A DNA stretch of 64,000 bases from Kiritimatiellia bacterium (GTDB lineage Bacteria; Verrucomicrobiota; Kiritimatiellia; RFP12; UBA1067), in contig JAFXTB010000003.1 of the NCBI GenBank assembly GCA_017525225.1, positions 1 through 64,000 of the forward strand, read 5' to 3'. The notes beneath the pieces were generated by a model. It was not told where the DNA came from, made no database searches, and worked only from the letters and a program-made list of their open reading frames with translations. Positions 34,159-42,894 of the stretch are shown here, one piece after another. Each line of letters begins with the position of its first letter. The first letter of the stretch is position 1. The translations under genes and the position numbers were made by a program.

Positions 34159-35487
34159 CTACTCGATCTCATCCCGATGTAACAACCATTTCCATGCCGG
34201 AATGACCTTGACTGTTCTACCGCGTTCGGTAAGCAAGGCCTCCTCATCATGTGTGATAATCGTCAGGTTAGAGCAATCGAGCGCCTCGGAAGCGTCGAAA
34301 AGTCCGTTCAACTCGCGTTTGCGCGTCGTTCGCCCGGCTTCATCCTGACCGGACATATTCCACGTCACCTGTACAAGACGAGAGACGTTCTCACCGTCAC
34401 CGATGACAAAGTCGCATTCGCCATTGTCCTGGTAATAGGTTATGGTTTCAGTTCCTGAGAGGCGCCGACGAAGTTCCAAGAACACCGTATTTTCAAGCTG
34501 TTTGCCCTGATCGTCGGACTGCAAGGGTATGACCGCGTTACGCAGTCCGTTGTCGACGACATAGTACTTGGCCTGAGCCGTAGCCTGTTTGGCAATCGAA
34601 CGCGAATACTTCGGCACCTTCAGGAACAAATAGATGTCGCACGCATCCTCAAGCCAGCCATACAGTTCGTCCTTGGCGATCTTGAGGCCCTGCGCATGGA
34701 TGTCCCCGTAGATGGCGTTCACCGAAAGTGGATTCGAGATTCCTGCCATCGCCCGCTTCAGGAAGAAACGCAGAATCAAAGGATTCTTCACGTTGAAATG
34801 CTCAATGAAGTCCTTCAGGATCATCGTGTCGAAATATCCCTGAAGCCGCTTGTACTTGAGTGAGACGCTCTCCGTCAGCGTCACGGCCGGCATTCCTCCC
34901 AGACGGTTGAATTCGTCAAATCCGACTCGTAGTTTCGCCTGTTCGCTTTCAAGCGCACTGGATCTGTCGAACCCCTTGAAATCGCAGAATTCGCGGAATG
35001 ACAGCGGCCAGGTCTCAAACTCAAGCGGCCATCCCCTCAGTTCGCTCTTCATCTCCTTGGACAAGGTATGCGCATTTGAACCGCAAATAAAAATATGCCG
35101 ACAATAGCTCTTGTATACCCTAAGGGCGAACAGTTCCCAATCCTTAACCAAAGGCAATTCATCAAAGAACATCCAGACGTCCTTCAGCGGCGTATCGGGA
35201 TACATTTCCCGATAGGCGTCAAGAATAAGATCAAGCTCCAGGACAGTCATCGACGCGAACCGTTCGTCATCAAATCCAACCCATAGAATGTTCTCCTTGG
35301 GAACACCCCGTGCGATAAGACCATTGATTGCCAACTCCATCCGCGTCGACTTCCCGCACCGACGAACGCCAGGAATCGTGATGATGTCCCGTCCATCAAG
35401 CGGCAGACGCTCCTCACGTTCCTTAACGTCAAACGGCATTTCTTGCTGTTTCAGCAGAATACAGGCCTTTATCTCATCTTTAGTCAT
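34159..35487 (-). CDS. AAA-family ATPase with DUF4143 C-terminal domain
   Basis: 442 residues. PGVRRCGKST is the Walker A motif, VWMFFDELPLV the Walker B, and IFICGSNAH a sensor; the C-terminal part with YYVVDNGLRNAV, LENTVFLELRRR and TYYQDNGECDFVI is the DUF4143 domain, which has a PD-(D/E)xK nuclease-like core (ENxV ... ECDFV). Such proteins are common in mobile and accessory regions; role unknown. ATG 35487 follows GAGGAAATGGT and lies 54 nt after the -10 box. Confidence 0.85.
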   Translation of the reverse strand: MTKDEIKACILLKQQEMPFDVKEREERLPLDGRDIITIPGVRRCGKSTRMELAINGLIARGVPKENILWVGFDDERFASMTVLELDLILDAYREMYPDTPLKDVWMFFDELPLVKDWELFALRVYKSYCRHIFICGSNAHTLSKEMKSELRGWPLEFETWPLSFREFCDFKGFDRSSALESEQAKLRVGFDEFNRLGGMPAVTLTESVSLKYKRLQGYFDTMILKDFIEHFNVKNPLILRFFLKRAMAGISNPLSVNAIYGDIHAQGLKIAKDELYGWLEDACDIYLFLKVPKYSRSIAKQATAQAKYYVVDNGLRNAVIPLQSDDQGKQLENTVFLELRRRLSGTETITYYQDNGECDFVIGDGENVSRLVQVTWNMSGQDEAGRTTRKRELNGLFDASEALDCSNLTIITHDEEALLTERGRTVKVIPAWKWLLHRDEIE

Positions 35488-35541
35488 ACCATTTCCTCGA
35501 ATCAAGGAAAGAATTCGGAAATCTTTCCGTCGTTCGCGGAA

Positions 35542-35570
35542 ATATTATCATATTTTTTCCGTGAAGTCAA
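35542..35570 (-). promoter_or_regulatory. Promoter of the AAA/DUF4143 ATPase gene
   Basis: TTGACT (35565-35570), a 17-nt spacer and TAATAT (35542-35547) on the minus strand. Repeated GGAAA/TTTCC motifs flank the -10 and could bind a regulator. Confidence 0.6.
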
Positions 35571-35625
35571 ACAGGCCCTGCGAGCTTTTGGAACATTGGG
35601 AATTTAGTCGGCGAGCCGTATGCGA

Positions 35626-36009
35626 TTACTCTTTATAATCGGCGTCGCCGCGGCGGACATATCGGCAACCCTTGTAGGCGACGCCGCGGCGCACGTGCGG
35701 AACTTGGATATACACGATGTGGTGCCGGTTCACGACCAGCTCCTGAATACACACCGGCACCGCTTTCGTGAATAGACCATTCGCGGAACACGCCTGCATG
35801 ATATCCCGCTTGATGCCGTCACGTGTTTCTTGCGACAGCCCTACGACCTGTCCGTGGTCGTTGACGCCAAGGAACATGTCGCCGCCGCGTCCGTTGGCGA
35901 ACGAGCAGACCGTCTCGAACACGTCGTCATGCACGCCTGCCGACGCCAATTTGAACTCAACAGTACTGCCCTCCCCGAGTGCAATCAACTTTTGCGGGTT
36001 CCTTCTCAT
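35626..36009 (-). CDS. AlbA/Schlafen-type DNA-binding domain protein, probably truncated
   Basis: 127 residues. EGSTVEFKLASAGV, VCSFANGRGGDMFLGVNDHGQVVGL and VYIQVPHVRRGVAYKGCRYVRRGDADY are the successive signatures of the AlbA_2 (Schlafen AAA-4-like) domain. Full-length relatives carry a further winged-helix or helicase part of several hundred residues; here the protein ends just after the domain. It may be a remnant or a compact stand-alone form. Confidence 0.75.
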   Translation of the reverse strand: MRRNPQKLIALGEGSTVEFKLASAGVHDDVFETVCSFANGRGGDMFLGVNDHGQVVGLSQETRDGIKRDIMQACSANGLFTKAVPVCIQELVVNRHHIVYIQVPHVRRGVAYKGCRYVRRGDADYKE

Positions 36010-36090
36010 CGCCTTATCTCGTCTCCGACTCTGTGAACATCATTTATCTGCATGCGAAACCTGATTTCACCCCCAATGACAAGATTGCTG

Positions 36091-36288
36091 CTACTTAGCT
36101 AACTCCTTTAAACAATCCTCATATCCCCTATCTTTACAGATGGCAATGATTGCGGCCATCTCGTCATCAGTAACGGGGACACGGATTCCATTGAGAAGGA
36201 ATAAGACAAAGTCAGTAAAGAACTCTTGCGAGGAAGCTCCTTCCTTGGGACTATAGGTTTCATAGTCTTCAATCCGTATTTGATGCAA
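36091..36288 (-). CDS. Short ORF at the tail of the ankyrin gene
   Basis: A 65-residue acidic product if started at TTG 36288 (HQIRIEDYETYSPKEG, then a hydrophobic stretch FFTDFVLFLLNGI). The open frame continues upstream but there overlaps the ankyrin gene. It may be a separate small protein, or the remaining part of the ankyrin gene after a frameshift. Start and status are uncertain. Confidence 0.4.
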   Translation of the reverse strand: MHQIRIEDYETYSPKEGASSQEFFTDFVLFLLNGIRVPVTDDEMAAIIAICKDRGYEDCLKELAK

Positions 36289-36745
36289 GTTCGGAATCCG
36301 AGAAAACAGTCGCAAGGAACGCCTCCTTGTTGTGCAATTTCGCAAACTCACGCACGGTCTGTCCACCGTATGCCATCGACCTTGTCTTGGACCATGGCCG
36401 TACCCCCATGAAGCGAAGATATCTGGCGATACACGCACTGCCCGACTCAGTCGCCGCACAAAACAGATCGGCTTTCTTGAAACCATACCACATATCACAG
36501 GTTGGGCAACAATACTCGTCGACCTCTAGTTTAGCCCCAAGTTCGACGAGGCGGAAGAACATTTCCTCTCGACCATTTTCCGCCGCTATCGCGATTGGCC
36601 ATTCTTCCGCCTCCCTGTTCCCAAGGTTAACATCAGCCCCTGCGGCAACAAGGTTTTCAAATCGCACCATGTCGCCATCCTCAACGGCGTGCATGAGCGG
36701 CGTCCAGAAGTCGTCGTCAAAATCGTTTGTTTCTTCTTGGTTCAT
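36269..36745 (-). CDS. Ankyrin-repeat protein
   Basis: 158 residues. DFWTPLMHAVEDGDMVRFENLVAAGADVNLGN and WPIAIAAENGREEMFFRLVELGAKL are ankyrin repeats; a CCPTCDMWYG segment and a later AIA-type helix pair follow. ATG 36745 overlaps the next ankyrin gene's stop (ATGA), so the two are co-translated. Ankyrin arrays mediate protein-protein contacts. Confidence 0.75.
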   Translation of the reverse strand: MNQEETNDFDDDFWTPLMHAVEDGDMVRFENLVAAGADVNLGNREAEEWPIAIAAENGREEMFFRLVELGAKLEVDEYCCPTCDMWYGFKKADLFCAATESGSACIARYLRFMGVRPWSKTRSMAYGGQTVREFAKLHNKEAFLATVFSDSELASNTD

Positions 36746-37467
36746 TTCGGTTTTGCTCCAAACTCTATGAACAGTGCCTTTCGGATTGGATCAAGGATGT
36801 CTACGACTCGCCCTTCATCGTACCCATCATCATAATCTGGATCCAAGCCACATTCAAGCAGGACACGGATATTTTCAAGCGGCGCATCGACAAATGAGTT
36901 CATGCTGATGCATTCCAAGTCGCTTCCATGCTCGACAAAGAACCGAACACGGTCTGGGGAACCTTCCTTTAACGCAATATCCAGCTCCGTTCCGCCAAAA
37001 CATGCGTCTCCGATTCCAACACCATGTGCAATGAGAAATTCCAAGACACGAACATCGGGATTTAAGGCAGACCAGGACAAAACCGTTCCTCCGTCGTCAT
37101 CGCACTTACCTGGATCGTTTCCGAGTTCCACCAGATGCTTGACCATTTCCAACGAATTGTACTGTCCTGCATAGGCAAGCGGTTGCCGCCCCCAATACTC
37201 ACACATATTTGGATCAGCGCCATGCTCGACAAGTAAATCAATTACACGGATATCGGGATTTTGGGCTGCCTCATGAACGCAATAGTAATCCTCGGTATAG
37301 AGATTGGGATCCAGATCGTCGGGCCATGGCTCAACCCAATAAGGAGCAGACGGATTCGCGCCCTGACCAATTAGGCATTCCACTTCTTTTACAGATCCCT
37401 TGGCACATGCTTGATAGAGTTTAATGTCTATCGCGCGCATTGAGTATTTGTCGGTCTTCGTAGTCAT
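36742..37467 (-). CDS. Ankyrin-repeat protein
   Basis: 241 residues with about six ankyrin repeats (IKLYQACAKGSVKEVECLIGQGANP, IRVIDLLVEHGADPNMCE, LEMVKHLVELGNDPGKCD, VRVLEFLIAHGVGIG, PDRVRFFVEHGSDLE). No other domain is visible. It starts 3 nt after the Thg1-like gene's stop, so it is the next gene of that operon and its product could be a partner of the RNA-modifying pair. Confidence 0.82.
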   Translation of the reverse strand: MTTKTDKYSMRAIDIKLYQACAKGSVKEVECLIGQGANPSAPYWVEPWPDDLDPNLYTEDYYCVHEAAQNPDIRVIDLLVEHGADPNMCEYWGRQPLAYAGQYNSLEMVKHLVELGNDPGKCDDDGGTVLSWSALNPDVRVLEFLIAHGVGIGDACFGGTELDIALKEGSPDRVRFFVEHGSDLECISMNSFVDAPLENIRVLLECGLDPDYDDGYDEGRVVDILDPIRKALFIEFGAKPK

Positions 37468-37470
37468 CCA

Positions 37471-38253
37471 TCACTCCCGTAACAATTTTTCTTTTGCTTC
37501 CCGTATCTGCTCTCCAGACACCACGAATGCGCTCCACCAGGCATCGGCGTCAGGTGACGTGAAGATAGGAATGTTCAAGTCGATGAAGAACTTCATCCGC
37601 TTCACGGGACCATCGCGGCCGCTGACTTCGACCTCGTGGCGATAGATGCATGCGCCGCGTTTCTCGACAACCTCAAGGTCATTCCAGTTCCGCCCTTTTT
37701 GCCAGCACATCTCCTGTAGCTCGGCCCATTTCTTGTTCTGAAGCTCATTGTGGCGATACAAACTCTGCGCCAGCATCGACAGGCTGTTCGTCGTGGCGTC
37801 TTCCTGCCGCCAGATGAAGTAGTTCCTCACCTCGCTCTCCGGCAACACGAATGCCCGCGCATCAAAAAACGCAGGCTCCTTCTTTTCAAACAGGTTGTTG
37901 GCGTTGAACCAATACGTCGCCAAGGACGCCGCAACCGACACGACCTTCTGGAGCCGCTTGTCGAACCAAGCATCCGTGTCAATGTTCTGGTCGTCACGGA
38001 CGAGGATCGATATTTCGTCCGACTGCGTGTACCCAAGTTCCGCGCCACCGATGTTCTCGCACAGATACTGCGTCAACGCGGCCATCATGTCCATCAGCCT
38101 GTGGTCAAACGGCCGTACGCATCCAGACTTCTTCGTCCAGGAATGGAACGCCTTGCCGTCCAGACGGATGATCATCGGCAACCGACGCGTGAGCTTCACG
38201 TCGCTCGCGCGTTCGTATTCCTTCATCCGTTCTCCGAGATTATTCTTTCTCAT
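37471..38253 (-). CDS. Thg1-like protein (tRNA 5'-end 3'-5' polymerase)
   Basis: 260 residues. MIIRLDGKAFHSWTKK near residue 30 supplies the first metal-binding Asp of the Thg1 palm domain, GYTQSDEISILV the second acidic pair, and FDARAFVLP and YFIWRQEDATTNSL the following conserved blocks. Thg1 adds G-1 to tRNA-His; bacterial Thg1-like proteins instead rebuild truncated or mismatched tRNA 5' ends in the 3'-5' direction using the 3' strand as template. ATG 38253 follows GGAGGTGTTGG and overlaps the kinase gene by 14 nt, so both are made together. Structurally odd tRNA genes lie about 4 kb downstream. Confidence 0.88.
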   Translation of the reverse strand: MRKNNLGERMKEYERASDVKLTRRLPMIIRLDGKAFHSWTKKSGCVRPFDHRLMDMMAALTQYLCENIGGAELGYTQSDEISILVRDDQNIDTDAWFDKRLQKVVSVAASLATYWFNANNLFEKKEPAFFDARAFVLPESEVRNYFIWRQEDATTNSLSMLAQSLYRHNELQNKKWAELQEMCWQKGRNWNDLEVVEKRGACIYRHEVEVSGRDGPVKRMKFFIDLNIPIFTSPDADAWWSAFVVSGEQIREAKEKLLRE

Positions 38254-38695
38254 CCAACACCTCCACATCAAATCCTTGCTCCGTAACCTTCACGCGATAG
38301 AGCGCGTCAAAGCCCTCGTCTGGGCTCGGGCGCTCAAACCGCGACAGCTTCTGCCGAATCACGTGTTCCGGAACGCGGGCCTTGCCGATGCGCTTCGCGT
38401 TCCGCGCGATACATGCCTCCAGGTCGGACTCGAAGAAGTAGCCGACCACGCGCGCACCCTCCCGCTTCGCGGCAGGGATGTAGCGCGACCGTTCAAGCGC
38501 GTTGATGTTCGTGTTGTCGATCACGCAATTCTTCCGCCGCCTCAACGCAAAGGCAAACAGCTCCGCCTCGGCGGACCGCGTCCGCAGCTGGTCCAGCGAG
38601 ATGTACAAGTGATGTGGAAACAACCGCTCGCGGCAAAACGTCGTCTTGCCGCTTCCGGGTATTCCAATCATCAACGCGACGATGAATCCGTCCAT
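38240..38695 (-). CDS. Polynucleotide-kinase-like P-loop protein
   Basis: 151 residues. GIPGSGKTTFC is the Walker A loop, YISLDQLR the acceptor-side Asp, CVIDNTN the second strand typical of T4-Pnkp-like and AAA_33 kinases, and IARNAKRIGKARVP a lid with arginines. The length fits a stand-alone 5'-OH kinase domain without a phosphatase. It overlaps the Thg1-like gene by 14 nt. A 5' kinase would supply the 5' phosphate that a Thg1-type enzyme activates. Start at ATG 38695, with AGGAG 12 nt upstream. Confidence 0.8.
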   Translation of the reverse strand: MDGFIVALMIGIPGSGKTTFCRERLFPHHLYISLDQLRTRSAEAELFAFALRRRKNCVIDNTNINALERSRYIPAAKREGARVVGYFFESDLEACIARNAKRIGKARVPEHVIRQKLSRFERPSPDEGFDALYRVKVTEQGFDVEVLDEKE

Positions 38696-38738
38696 GTTAA
38701 TCACGATCTCCTTCCTGATGAAAATACGAAGGTTACAC

Positions 38739-39794
38739 CTAGTTCTGCTGACGGTTCTCCACATCCGCATACGAGATGCCGAGATGATTCTTCCTGTATC
38801 GACAGCACCCAAATGACTCAAGCATCTGAATGTAATCGGCGCACGAATATTTTTTCGTCCTGTTCGGCGAATACCAATCTGTCGAGTTGAGTACATACTG
38901 CGTGTACCAGATCGGCGTGTTGCCGAAGTAGTCGACTGCCCCCGCAACCGTTCCTGGCTCAACCGCCTCTATTGCGCGGACAACCTCTATTGCCACATCC
39001 CAGTCACCGTATGCGGAGACATAGAACAAGAGTTCCGTCCTGCTGATTTTGCAAAGGAGTTCAGGCAAGTCACGTGCAATGTATGAAAGCAGTTTTCCCC
39101 TTCCTTGTCGCATGAGGTACACAATTTGTTCCAGCCCAAACCTGACGCCATACATGTCGCACATCAACGCAAGCGATCCCGGATTCTCTTCATTGATCAA
39201 GGCACCAATGGTGTCTCGGTCTATGGTTCCGGAAAGTGAATCCTTCATCGATGCAAATCGAGGGAAGGAACACCGAATAATCCGATAACCCGGCAACTTG
39301 CTCCGCGACCACTGGTACCGAATGTATCCCGACTCAGCGTAGGTCTCCTGAACCTTTTCGCATACAGCGAGCTGATAATCCGGATCGTTCGCATTATCGG
39401 AATACGCCTTTGTGAGTCCGTTGTGTGCGCCATTGACATACGCCTTGTGTCCAAGTATGCGTGTGGCGATCTTTATGTCTTCATGCCGCTCGCGCGTGGT
39501 GTACTCCTTAAATGGACGCAGGGCGCTATATACGCCCACCTTCGACTTCGCGTCCACTGCATCGCCGGTCATCACCTGCGAGACAAACAACCTTCGGACG
39601 ACCGGGTTCGTGTTATGTGCAAGTTCCAGCAAGAAATGGCGTCCCTTGTCGCTCGCGAGCGCGTACACATCGTCCTGCAAGATTCTTCCCACCAGCCTTC
39701 CATGTGCATTGACAATGCCCTTTGCCCACGAGATTCGAGCGTCGTCATCGCTTTGCAAGTCGGACAGGAGACGTTTAACGAACTCCAAACCCAT
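38739..39794 (-). CDS. Helical-repeat protein of unknown function with ankyrin-like C terminus
   Basis: 351 residues, mostly helical. The N-terminal third resembles HEAT-like repeats (GRHFLLELAHNTNPVVRRLFVSQVM); near the C terminus AGAVDYFGNTPIWYTQYVL resembles a single ankyrin repeat. No enzyme motif is visible. GGGAGGGG lies 8 nt before ATG 39794. It is the first gene of the run leading to the kinase and Thg1-like genes. Confidence 0.55.
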   Translation of the reverse strand: MGLEFVKRLLSDLQSDDDARISWAKGIVNAHGRLVGRILQDDVYALASDKGRHFLLELAHNTNPVVRRLFVSQVMTGDAVDAKSKVGVYSALRPFKEYTTRERHEDIKIATRILGHKAYVNGAHNGLTKAYSDNANDPDYQLAVCEKVQETYAESGYIRYQWSRSKLPGYRIIRCSFPRFASMKDSLSGTIDRDTIGALINEENPGSLALMCDMYGVRFGLEQIVYLMRQGRGKLLSYIARDLPELLCKISRTELLFYVSAYGDWDVAIEVVRAIEAVEPGTVAGAVDYFGNTPIWYTQYVLNSTDWYSPNRTKKYSCADYIQMLESFGCCRYRKNHLGISYADVENRQQN

Positions 39795-40054
39795 CCCTGT
39801 CCCCCCTCCCAACGCCTTTTGGTAGGCCTTAGGCACAGTATCGTAACGGCGCGAATGTAATGGTTTGGGTTGGGAATCTGATAGTGTGACGTGGGATAAG
39901 GGTTGAATCGCAGGGGGATCACTGGGGATTCGCGAGGGATTCCCTTGTAGACTATAGAGGAAGAAGAACCCCGCTGTGCCTGTCACGCGCATGGTCTTGG
40001 CGTGGAGGTCCTGGCGGGGAAGATATTCTTGTCGATAGCGGTTGACGGCGAGGG

Positions 40055-40549
40055 TTATTCCTCGCACTGTGCCAATATCGCGTCGGCCGTGACGTCATCG
40101 ACGCCGAGCACTTGTTTTGCCGCCGTGAAATACTGCATGAAAAGCGGGTGGTCTGTCCTCAATTCATTCGCTATCAGAAACGCCGTGTATGCGTTCACGC
40201 CGTCTATCGTCTGCGATTTAAGCCATGTTTCCAGCGCATCCCATTTCCCCATCCGGGCAATCGCAGCATACAGCTTCAGCCTTGAATACCGCGTAGGCTG
40301 TATTGCTCCGTCGACGTGTCGCACCGCGTTTGTCTCGCTCCACGTTTTGCCGCCCTGCGTGAACGTGTAGACAACGTTCGTTCCCACGACCTCGCGGCTC
40401 AACAGCCTTTTCGTCCGTATGAACGATTCAAGTCTCGACACCGTAGCCGGATCGAGAGTTTTTGGCGTTGCCGCCGTCTGCGCGTGTGAAACGACCGCAA
40501 AGCACGTCAGTACGGCGGCAACGCCGAAATTCAATAGCCTATTCTTCAT
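40055..40549 (-). CDS. Exported protein at the distal end of the phage-like region
   Basis: 164 residues with a clear signal peptide (LLNFGVAAVLTCFAVVSHAQ). The mature part (ATVSRLESFIRTKRLLSREV, FLIANELRTDHPLFMQYFTAAKQVLG) is helical and unrecognised. Its start overlaps the preceding gene's end by 11 nt. Signal peptides are not expected on virion proteins, which makes this cluster unusual. Confidence 0.6.
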   Translation of the reverse strand: MKNRLLNFGVAAVLTCFAVVSHAQTAATPKTLDPATVSRLESFIRTKRLLSREVVGTNVVYTFTQGGKTWSETNAVRHVDGAIQPTRYSRLKLYAAIARMGKWDALETWLKSQTIDGVNAYTAFLIANELRTDHPLFMQYFTAAKQVLGVDDVTADAILAQCEE

Positions 40550-41372
40550 CTTCTTGCTCCGTTGGTTTCTTGCTGATAAGTTGTCCGTTCACAAATTCCC
40601 AGTCGTTCACGCCGTCAGTCAGCGTCGCCGTGATCGACGCTCTGCCGTTGTACGTTGTCTGCACCTTGCCCCAGCTTATGCCGGTCTCCGGGTTTCCGAA
40701 GTTCCCTACCCGCCGTAGGTTCATCACTGCTCCCGCGTATTCTTCCGGCCTTTCGACGAAAAGCAGATGGCATTTATCGTACGTATAACCGCCTTTAACC
40801 ACCGTGTAGACGTTCGTCCAATTCGCCGCCGTCCCCGCTGGTTTCCACGTTCCCGCTACTCGCTTCGTTTCGCCGCCGCATGTGTACGGCACTTCTACGG
40901 TCGGCTTTGGCAATTCGTGATTAAAATACACCCACAAGAGATCATAGCCGGTCACGCTGTCGTAATGGTTTGATACGACGTAGATATCGATTGCCGCCCG
41001 GCTCTGCGTGGGATCATACGGGATATCAACGGCCAGATACGCGCCGTTCGTTGGAGCGTTCGCCCATGCCGCCTGCAGCGACTCCACGCCGTTTGAAAAT
41101 CCCTGCTTCCAACTTTCGGTAACTTCGTTCGCCCCTGCGACTGTGACTTGCTCTGCCACCAGCTGCGCAAGCTGCGCGAACACCCGCTTACGATCCATCA
41201 GGTGATAGCCGGTCGAATCGTGCCGCTGCGTGATACGTTCCTTCACCCTCGCCGGTGCGCTGTGGATCGACGAATAGTAAACCACGTTCGTGCTGCCTCT
41301 GTCCGCGCCAAGCTGCGCAAATGCCGCCGCTGCGCAAACTGCCGCCCATGCCAGAATTGCCGTCCGCCTCAT
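40539..41372 (-). CDS. Exported protein of the phage-like region, unknown function
   Basis: 277 residues. Signal peptide MRRTAILAWAAVCAAAAFAQ, then a mixed domain (YYSSIHSAPARVKERITQRHDSTGYHLM, GAYLAVDIPYDPTQSRAAIDIYVVSN) and a Cys-containing module (YTCGGETKRVAGTWKP). GGAGGTACCGCA precedes ATG 41372. Start overlaps the previous stop, as throughout this operon. Confidence 0.6.
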   Translation of the reverse strand: MRRTAILAWAAVCAAAAFAQLGADRGSTNVVYYSSIHSAPARVKERITQRHDSTGYHLMDRKRVFAQLAQLVAEQVTVAGANEVTESWKQGFSNGVESLQAAWANAPTNGAYLAVDIPYDPTQSRAAIDIYVVSNHYDSVTGYDLLWVYFNHELPKPTVEVPYTCGGETKRVAGTWKPAGTAANWTNVYTVVKGGYTYDKCHLLFVERPEEYAGAVMNLRRVGNFGNPETGISWGKVQTTYNGRASITATLTDGVNDWEFVNGQLISKKPTEQEDEE

Positions 41373-42133
41373 TGCGGTACCTCCAGCTTTAGCCGCCACC
41401 TCGTGGCATATCCGACAAACCATCCCTGCACGGCCATTGTGCCACTTCTGCCGCCGCCCGGAGATAGCTGCTGTTCTACCGCCGTCTCGAAAGTAGCGCT
41501 ACCCGCCGCCTTTTCGAGAATCACCGTCGAACCTTCGGCGATTTCCACATCGTCGGCAATGTGCCAATCGACCTCAACGCCGCGCCCCGTTCCGCGCCAT
41601 GCGTCGAGAAAGATACCGTCCGCAACTACAATCTCCACCGGCGGCGGATTGTCGCCAAACCAGTACATAGCCATCGGCGTATATTCTTCCTCGGCTCTCG
41701 CCCATGCGTTCGAGTAGACGCCATCGACCGTGCCTGAAAATTCGTGCGTGAAGCCGTCTGCCGTCGCAAGCGTCCAATTGTTGCTGATTGAATCGCGGTA
41801 ATACATCGGCTGTGCGCTTGCCCCTGTGGATGTTGCCGATATGCGCGTAACGCCGTTCGTGTTTATCGCAATCACGGCCTGCAGTGTGATACCATCGTCG
41901 GCTGAACTGCGCGGCTTTATCTCCATCTTTGAACCGCCGTAAATCGTCCCCAAAACAGCCGCCGCAATCAGTATCGCGCTTTGCGTCCATCCGATGCGTT
42001 TCCAAACATCGATCATGCGGCGCGTCGTGCCTCTGACAAGCGCAATGCCGCCGCACACGGTGAGCAAGATTCCAAGCCCAGCCACGGCCATTACTGCCAC
42101 CGCAAAGGCGGCATTCTGCAACATACCCTGCAT
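41369..42133 (-). CDS. Membrane-anchored protein of the phage-like region
   Basis: 254 residues with two N-terminal hydrophobic segments (about 8-34 and 50-66), then a beta-rich exterior part (AINTNGVTRISATSTG, SISNNWTLATADGFTHEFSG). Unrecognised. It starts at the previous stop (TAATG), so it is translationally coupled. Confidence 0.55.
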   Translation of the reverse strand: MQGMLQNAAFAVAVMAVAGLGILLTVCGGIALVRGTTRRMIDVWKRIGWTQSAILIAAAVLGTIYGGSKMEIKPRSSADDGITLQAVIAINTNGVTRISATSTGASAQPMYYRDSISNNWTLATADGFTHEFSGTVDGVYSNAWARAEEEYTPMAMYWFGDNPPPVEIVVADGIFLDAWRGTGRGVEVDWHIADDVEIAEGSTVILEKAAGSATFETAVEQQLSPGGGRSGTMAVQGWFVGYATRWRLKLEVPQ

Positions 42134-42894
42134 TAGTCCTCCTTACGGTATGCTACGCCGTTGACGAATTCAACTCGATTGGTGCCAATCTGCATCTCAC
42201 CGTTAAAGCCTCCAGCCGCGCCCGGAAACTCCATAACCATGCCGTCGCCTGATATCGCGTCGTTCGGTACTCGAACAAATACAAAGCCCGTGTTTCTGTT
42301 CGGTAGCCAAATGTCCATCAGGTAAACGTTCGCGTATGTGTTCCCCGCGCCGTCCGTCCACGGTCCCGGCTGCAATACCGGCGTTCCTACAAGCACGGGG
42401 TTCAGGTTGTCCCAGTCCGCCCTGCCGTTTATGTTCGTGCTGTATGCAATATCCGGCTGAACGCCTTGCAAGGCTTCGGTGAACGCAAGCCCCATTTCGT
42501 AGCGGCGGCATTCGATCACGGCTTCATCGACCGTCTTTGATTCGACGTCAGAAGTCATGTTGAACCGGCATACCGCGCATTTCGCGTCATCGCCGAAAGC
42601 TACCGCCGCCTCGAACCCCACGACATCCACGCCGTAGAACACTATCGGCCTTGTCGACATCGATTGCGCGACAGCCGTAAGCAGCCGTATCGCGGTCTGA
42701 TAGCCGTCCTCGACTGCCGCCATTTTGGCGACCACGATTTCGTTTGACGCCGCCACGGCGGCCATCTGCGCTTGCGTGACCAGCGCGTTGGTCGGCGATA
42801 CGTTGCCGTATTCATCGACCGTCAAGACGGTATTGGTCACTGATGCAAGCGCAGAGGCCGCCCCCAGCGTAGTTACTAGCGATATAAACTTCAT
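42133..42894 (-). CDS. Exported protein of the phage-like region
   Basis: 253 residues with signal peptide MKFISLVTTLGAASALAS. The segment QMAAVAASNEIVVAKMAAVEDGYQTAIRLL is a helical linker; the rest is beta-rich and ends GTNRVEFVNGVAYRKED, a pattern shared with the C terminus of the 40539-41372 product (WEFVNGQLISKK). Start overlaps the previous stop (ATGA). Confidence 0.55.
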   Translation of the reverse strand: MKFISLVTTLGAASALASVTNTVLTVDEYGNVSPTNALVTQAQMAAVAASNEIVVAKMAAVEDGYQTAIRLLTAVAQSMSTRPIVFYGVDVVGFEAAVAFGDDAKCAVCRFNMTSDVESKTVDEAVIECRRYEMGLAFTEALQGVQPDIAYSTNINGRADWDNLNPVLVGTPVLQPGPWTDGAGNTYANVYLMDIWLPNRNTGFVFVRVPNDAISGDGMVMEFPGAAGGFNGEMQIGTNRVEFVNGVAYRKED

